From Verticillium longisporum (lineage: Eukaryota; Ascomycota; Sordariomycetes; Glomerellales; Plectosphaerellaceae), in contig JAETXT010000011.1 of assembly GCA_019188255.1 (NCBI GenBank), forward strand, positions 3,100,001 to 3,164,000: a stretch of 64,000 nt of DNA. The letters are read 5' to 3'. The notes under the pieces were generated by a model. That model did no database searches, had not been told where the DNA came from, and was given only the letters and a program-made list of their open reading frames with translations. Positions 57,716 through 64,000 of this stretch are shown piece after piece (the first letter of the stretch is position 1; each line of letters starts with the position of its first letter). The position numbers and the translations under genes were made by a program.

Positions 57716-59362
57716 CTACCGACCATACCCCTTAACTGGCGCATCGGCGTAAGCCCCTGGGATCGGGACAGCGTCGTACACGGGCTCGTCCGCTGCGCCC
57801 GAGGCATGTGCATGCTCGTTGTAGGTAGGCTGCGGCGGCGAAGGCGGGTGCGTGGGCAGAGCAGGGGCCGTTGTAGAGGTCGGCGTGAAGCTACCGCCGC
57901 CAAGCTTAGGTGTTGCCGAAGGCGCCTTGACTGGCGGTGCCTGCAGCTTGAAGGTGGACTGCTGCTGGCCAGCGAAGCTCGAGGCGGGCTCGACGAAGCG
58001 TGCTGCCGGCGTAAAGGTGGGTTGCGGCTGCTGCTCCTCGATGGCGGAGAGAGATGCAAACGTCTTCTCGGGGTTGCGCGGCGAGAGGGCGTACTGCGAG
58101 TAGAGCCCAGGAGACTTGAGGCCAGGGGTATTGGGAGCGGACTGGCTGCGAAGCTGGGCGAGGTAGAGGTCAGAGCGAGCCCTATCGCGCATGTCCATGG
58201 ACTTGGTGAGGCGGCGCTTGGTGTAGTAACGATAGAACACGATGCTGTAGAGAGAAATGGCGATGATCTCAATGACGACCTCAATGATGATGCAGATGAG
58301 AACCCAGTTGTTCAGGCGGCAGACCAGAGCATAGTCGACCTTGTCTTGGTAGAGCTCAGCGCGTCTGTTCTCCTTACAACTACGACGAGTTAGTTTGGCA
58401 CGTCAACGTCGAATAGGATATTGGGAAAACGTACCTCCAACCCCACATGTCGCGACCAGCGCTTGAGCTCCGTTGGTGTTGGAAGATGCCAGCAGAAATG
58501 ACCCACATGATCATCGAGACGATGAACCAGCCGATGGCGAACATGGTGTAGTAAGTCGCAACCTTTTCCGCCCTCTTATGCCCGCCTCTGCAGTAGGCAG
58601 CGAAAACAATGATGCATCCGAGCAGTGAGATGCCGGCAACGACGAGAATCAGGATCTGAGGCCAGATCTTGCTCTTCTCAGACCAGGCAGGCAAACCACT
58701 CTGAGCTGGCAGCGACCTTGTTGCATTGAAAATCGAGAAGGAGGCGGACAGCATGGAGATGATGATAAGGGCACAGCTGAAGCTGACACCGCGAAGAGCA
58801 AACTTGGCCATTCGGACTCGAGTTTTTATCATCTGTGGGCGAATTAGCAGGTGATCACGCACGACCAGCGTTATAATAGCGGACGTACCAGATCGCGGCG
58901 TTGGGCCTTGCTAGTGTGCGACTCCCTCTTGTCGAGGAGTTCCTCCTCCTTGAATGTTGGGCTCATCGGGTTCTCAAACTTCCTGGCGGGAGTTCCGGGC
59001 ACCCGCATGGCGCTCTTGAGGGGCGTCTTGGGGGTCATGGGAACGTTGACGGATTCGCGGTTGTTGATGTAGCCGAAGCCAATGTCGCCAGGCTGGGATT
59101 GAGGCATCTCGGACCTCTCATGAGGCGCAAAAGGCGAGAGGGGCGCCTCGACGGGAGAATGAACCGAAGTGGCCTCAGCGAAACGTGGTGTACGAGGGGG
59201 CTTGAGTGAAGAACCCGAAGACGACGAGCCTGTGGATGCTGAGCGGTTTGGCGTCAAGTTGAGTGCGGCAGGCCGCTTCTTGTCGTCTGTGCAGGCGAAC
59301 ACTGTTAGTCTGGAATTCGTCATGCGCGGTGTTACGGACAAAGACGAACCTTGGGAGAACAT
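57716..59362 (-). CDS. Four-transmembrane protein with long cytosolic tails
   Basis: CDS: complement of 57716..58379, 58435..58832, 58889..59286 and 59350..59362, 490 residues. The first coding exon has 13 bases (MFSQ plus one). Residues 1 to about 150 are Ser/Pro-rich with many SP/TP sites (PMTPKTPLKSAMRVPGTPAR), probably phosphorylated and cytosolic. Membrane segments: about 152-173 (VSFSCALIIISMLSASFSIF), 195-217 (ILILVVAGISLLGCIIVFAA), 231-254 (YYTMFAIGWFIVSMIMWVIS) and about 290-315 (WVLICIIIEVVIEIIAISLY). The C-terminal tail is Pro/Ala-rich and ends KGYGR. The layout is MARVEL-like and resembles fungal plasma-membrane proteins annotated in hyphal fusion (HAM-8 type); that link is from memory and unproven. 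Splice joins fall in good frames throughout. Confidence 0.8.
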
Positions 59363-61686
59363 GTTGTGTGGTGAAATGTGAACGCCACTACGATGTACAC
59401 GGCAGAGAAAGAGCCCGAAGGCAAGCGTCTTGGTCCTTTCGTATGGATCAAAGGGCGATGCGAAGCACCGGGTCTAGTGTTGGACAAAGACAAGCTGAGG
59501 CTTCAGGACGGGGACGTGCGAATTGGAGACGGGGCGGCGAGAACAGTTGAGACGCAATAGGAAATCAGACTTGTGAGAGACCAGCTATCGAAGGAAGGAG
59601 GGAGGTAAGACTTCCAACGGGCGGCTCAGATGGGGGACGAGGTTGGTTTTGAGCGGATGCAGCCAACTCTCGGAGGAGGTGGTGTCTAGACGGGAAGGAT
59701 GAGCGGCGTGTAAGTGGCACAACGGCAGAACAGAAGGCAAATGGGATCCCTACCTGTAGCGTGGGCGGGGGAGTAATGGCGCGAGCATGAACAGGGTCTG
59801 ATAGGTGATGGCCCAGTCCCAGGGCAGTGATTCGGTCGTGTTGGGAAATAGGCGCTGAGAGAGGTCGTTTTCGAAGCGCCGAGCTCTGGAAACCAGGGAC
59901 GAGGTCTCTTACGGAAACCGCACCAAAACCTCTAGCGGCGGGTAACCACCGGACAGCTTGTTCAAGAGCGCAGAGCTGTTTTTGGCAGCCCAAGCAATAG
60001 AGCGTTCTGGTCAACTAGTTCCGAAGGGTGTCACGAAGCGATGTGGGCGAGAGAGAGGTCTTCACAAGAGGGGAAGAGGGAAACGAGTGTATATTTGGAA
60101 GCGAGGCATGCCACCAGCACAACCACCCAAGTCAAACGGTAGTCCGAATGGGGAGACAGCGAGAGACAGAGAGACAGAGACAGACAAAGGCAGACCGCGC
60201 AGCAGGCTCCGGAGAGGAGCTGTACAAGCATTCGTCCCGTCCAGAGTACAGAGTGCAGCTTCGAGGGTCCTTGACTGGCACTTGGCAGTCTTCGAGGTAG
60301 AGACCTGCATGGTTCGACAGGGCAACGAAAGGAGTTGATTGGGCCTAGGAACCAGACCCCCCGAATATCGAAGAGGCGGGGAGGGGGGCGGACGGGTGTT
60401 GAGGCGGGAGAGCGACAGGTGGTTGGCCAGACAAGTCAACGCAGGACGCTATCTCAGCGGTTTGAGCAAGCTCGACAAGCTCCGGCGCCAACTCAGGCCC
60501 TTTGAGGGGATCAGTGGTCGATAACCCTGCCGCCTGCCACCCCCAAGATGCGTAATGTGCAGATGTGATAGGTTGGCCGCCGTGCAGTCTTGCTGAGTGC
60601 CACATGCTGAGGTGACAGGGGGTGAGCAAACAAGAAGCCAATCGGAGCCCTGAGCAGCGTGATGTCGACCCAGCCACATGCAGGTCGGGCGGCAAGAGAG
60701 CAACGCTTGGAGTTTGTTCCTCGACACTTGTCTTGAGGCCTTTTCCCTCTACGCGCTCCGGCCTTCTGACCTATTGTTCGAAATTCGTCCGGTCTGTTTG
60801 ACGGCTCGATCGGCTCCTTGAAAGTTTTCATTTTGTCTCGAGGCCTGCTGGCGGCGGTTCGAGATGCTTCAGCAAGCTACGGGTGGCGACATGGCGAGTC
60901 TGCGCAACCCAGCGAGCGACAACCACGCGGCCTTGTCTCCAGTCTGGTTTTGCTGGGAACACAAGGTCGCAACCCAAAATCTGACGTGGGCAGCTGATCG
61001 CCGTTGCCCTCATGCTGCGCGGTGTCAGACTCGAGTGTGTGGTATCATTGATACTACCCGAGCCTGCCGGTCGGCGTCGATACAATAGAGGCGTGGCATC
61101 AGAAATAGGTTTCTTGTGCGCCGAGCTGGTGCTGTGGTCTCGAGGTTGCAAGCAAGTAGTGATGGCCAAGCCAAGGCACCACAGCCTCCGCAGTTGTGGT
61201 GTTCCAACATTGTGATGGAAATTCGCTTTGTGTGGTGCGTGATGGTGTGGGTGATGGGCGGAGGCGAGTGGGAGCGGGGAAGAAGCAGCCTCGCCAAGGC
61301 ACCGCGCGGACCGCCTACCGAAGCTCATCAGTGATGCACAAGCCAGACCTGGCGCTCGACTGTCGCCACCAGTCTGTCAGCCGTTGCGGCCACATTGCTA
61401 ATTATGGCACAGGTCAACCAACGAACGGCCATGATCACGAGAGACCACGCGCCAGTTTGCAGGTACAATCACACCTCTCGCCAATATTCTCTATACTTTT
61501 TATCCACTGTCAGTGACGACGGGATAGCTGAGAGAGTTTCCCCATCGACCTGCATACGCCGGCAGGTTGGTTTACACGTTTGCCTGATTTTGTCTGAATT
61601 TCCCATTTCTATCATCGCTTGGAACCTATCACCACTATCCCACGCCCCGTGCTCTCTCGCCTGCTTGGCTGTCCCCTCTCTGCCAC
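59363..61686. other. Long intergenic region upstream of the four-TM gene
   Basis: Holds the four-TM gene promoter and the 3' side of the purine gene. A GA-rich tract with repeated GAGACAGA lies near 60160-60185. No open frame is convincing. Confidence 0.4.
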
Positions 61687-63615
61687 TTAGTGGTGGAAGA
61701 GACGATGGGACTGCTCCACAAAGGTGATGCCGAGGTTCTCTGCCGTCTCGAAGACGGCGCTGTCGTTCTGGCTGCCGCCTGGGGCCGCAATGTACTTGAC
61801 GCCTGACCGCGCGGCGCGGAAGACATTGTCGATGAAGGGGAACTAGCCTCATGTTAACCGTCTGCATCGGATTTTGCATTCCAGGTTCTGGGTTTCGTTT
61901 GTCACTTACAAAGGCATCGCTCGAAACTGCCACATTGGTCAGCTTGCCCAGCCACTCCTCCCGCTCGGCCTCGGTGAAGGCAGCCGGCACATCCTCGAAG
62001 ACACCTTCGAAGGCCTCGCGCTCCTTGCCGCCCTTGGGCAGCTCGCCGCTGACGAGCAGATCAATGGCGTTGCTCTTGTCGGGGCGCTTGGTGCCCTTCT
62101 TCCACTTGATGCCCAGCACCCTCGGGTGGAAGCGAAGCCACCAGTTGTCCGACTTGTCACCAGCAAGCCTCGTGCAGTGGATGCGAGACTGCTGACCGGC
62201 GCCCAGGCCGATGGTCTGGCCCCTGGCGGCGTAGCAGACGGAGTTGCTCTGCGTGTACTTGACGGCAAGCGTGGCGACTGTGAGGTCCCGCAGAGCATCC
62301 TCGGAAAGAGGAGCTGAGTCCTTGGGAGTAATGATGGTGCTGAAAATGTTGGGACCGATCTTGGCATCGTTGCGGTGCTGCTGCAGCTTGATGCCGTACA
62401 CGGTCCTCGTCTCGACGTCGGCAGGAACCCAGTTCTCGTCGATCTGAAGGACGAGGTACTTGCCACCCTTCTTCTTCTTGAGGATCTCCAGGGCCGCGGG
62501 CTCGTATCCGGGCGCGATGACACCGTCAGACACCTCCTTGGAGATGATGCTAGCGGTGGGCACATCCACAGTATCACTCAGGGCGATCATGTCACCGAAG
62601 CTGCTCATGCGGTCAGCACCACGAGCCCTGGCGTAGGCCTGAGCCAGAAGCGAGGATTCAATGCCCTCGATGTCGTTGACGAAGTACACCTTGCGCTCAT
62701 CCTCGGTCAGAGGAATACCAATGCCAGCGCCGGCAGGCGAAACGTGCTTGAAACTGGCAGCGGCGGGCTTGCCGAGGGCCTCCTTGAGCTCCTTGACCAG
62801 AGGCCAGGCATTGAGGGCATCAAGGAGGTTGATGTAGCCGGGCGAACCGCCGAGGACCTTGAAGGGGATCTCACCGGCGTCGGTGAACGCGGCGGCGGGC
62901 TTCTGGTGGGGGTTGGCACCGTAGCGCAGGGTCATGTGCTGCTTGCCTTCAGAGGCGTACTGCTTTCGGAAAAAGTCGGAGATGGCGGAGTCGTAGTCGG
63001 CAGTCTGCTCGAAGGCCTTGAGGGCGTAGGCATTGCGGCTGGCCTCGGTGATCTCACCGGCCTCAAGTTCCTTGAGGAAACCGGCGTAGTCGTTGGGGTC
63101 GCTCAGGATCGTGACACGGCTGTGGTTCTTGGCGGCGGCGCGAATAAGGGTGACGCCGCCAATGTCAATCTCCTCCACAGCCTCGGGGATGGTCACGTTG
63201 ATCTTGGCAACAGTGTCCTTGAATGGGTACAGGTTGCAGATGACATAGTCGACCTTGTTGATGTTCTGCTCGGCCAGATCCTTCTCGTCGGACTCGAGGT
63301 TGCGGGCCAGGATTCCGGCGTGGACAGAGGGGTGCAGCGTCTTGACGCGACCACCGAGCATCTCGGGAGCCTTAGTGATGGCGGAGATGTCCCTCGAGAG
63401 CAGGTCAACAGGACCGAACGAAATAGCTGAATCGTCCCTCGTTCGATAAAAGTGTCATCAATGACTTACTCGACGGGAAAACCCGACTCGCGGATCATTT
63501 TGGCAGTGCCACCGGACGCGAGAATGCGAACATTCTGCTGGTTGAGGCCTTTGGCCAGATCCAACAGACCGGTCTTGTCGTAGACGGAGACGATGGCGAT
63601 CTTCTGGTCTGACAT
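61687..63615 (-). CDS. ADE17: Bifunctional AICAR transformylase / IMP cyclohydrolase (ATIC)
   Basis: CDS: complement of 61687..61842, 61910..63392 and 63470..63615, 594 residues, the usual length. It carries out the last two steps of purine synthesis: formylation of AICAR with 10-formyl-tetrahydrofolate, then ring closure to IMP. The N-terminal MGS-like cyclohydrolase part: [73 protein letters not shown]. The transformylase part: [39 protein letters not shown] and, after the second intron, [19 protein letters not shown] and the end SHRLFHH. Joins are [14 protein letters not shown] and SSDAF-FPFIDN. Yeast has two copies (Ade16, Ade17); only one is seen here. No frame slip in this gene. Confidence 0.96.
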
Positions 63616-64000
63616 GGTGGCAGGAATTGAAGAAGGAGCGTGCCTTGGTGGTGAGGTTATACCGAAGGGAAGAAATGGTGCAAGTCGAGGATGGTACGAA
63701 AAAAAGATGCAAGGCAGTTGTCCCCAAGGCCGATCAAGGAGGGGCAGAGTGACTAGCGATATACTTTCCGCTGGGTTGATGTATGGGCGAAAATCGAGGT
63801 CCTTCGCAAGTAGCCAATCCTTCAACCCCACCACCTACCTATCAACGTCATGGTGGTGTCGATGCTTCAGCAACGAAATTGACCCCGCCCCCGCTGTCGC
63901 ATTGGAGATGCCAGCCCAGCCAGAAGCATTCTACCCGCAATTTTTGATTCTGCTTGCACCGCGTCGCCGCGACCGCCAAGGAACCTAAAATACCTCGATA
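63616..64000. other. Promoter side of the purine gene, window edge
   Basis: Upstream of the ATIC start codon. ACCTACCTATC lies at about 63833, some 220 bases before the start. The far end contains no recognisable gene. Confidence 0.45.

Overview
The window is nuclear DNA from a filamentous ascomycete (Pezizomycotina, most likely Sordariomycetes). Coding exons are GC-rich and broken by short introns of about 50-150 bases with GT..AG borders and CTAAC/CTGAC-like branch sites. Genes sit on both strands without operons, and typical fungal families are present: a GPI-anchored Ser/Thr-rich wall protein, a fungal expansin, a tricalbin, F-box proteins and a four-TM protein. I see no rRNA, tRNA or CRISPR array. 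The species cannot be named from the sequence.

Layout. The left third (1-31 kb) is gene-sparse and partly accessory: the end of a PP2C phosphatase with a damaged frame; a GPI-anchored Kre9/KNH-like protein; a small inverted-repeat element (4899-5181) next to an A/T-richer F-box gene; a protein-histidine methyltransferase (Hpm1-like); a type I Baeyer-Villiger-like monooxygenase; a tricalbin; an expansin-like protein with a long Ala-Pro linker; a conserved secreted protein of unknown function with an in-frame stop; and a FYVE-RING protein. The rest (31-64 kb) is dominated by housekeeping genes: CCT4 and RPT1 (divergent pair), a Cys-rich protein, cytochrome c1, an F-box protein, DAHP synthase, 14-3-3, the F1Fo-ATPase inhibitor, nucleoporin Nsp1, an acidic protein resembling AP-1 accessory factors, eIF2-gamma, a four-TM membrane protein, and the bifunctional purine enzyme Ade16/17 (ATIC).

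How the genes relate. They do not form a pathway or a secondary-metabolite cluster. Shared themes are proteostasis (CCT4, RPT1, FYVE-RING, two F-box proteins), translation (eIF2-gamma; Hpm1, which in yeast modifies ribosomal protein L3), mitochondrial energy (CYT1, INH1), membrane contact and traffic (tricalbin, AP-1-accessory-like protein) and the cell surface (GPI protein, expansin, four-TM protein).

Two points need attention before using the gene models. First, at least twelve single-base length differences, nearly all in short homopolymer runs, break otherwise well-conserved reading frames in eight genes, including genes essential in yeast; this looks like consensus sequence error rather than biology. 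Coordinates below follow the intended gene and state where the frame slips. Second, the most interesting biological lead is the FYVE-RING protein, which also carries two SUMO-interaction-like motifs, so it could be an endosomal SUMO-directed ubiquitin ligase.
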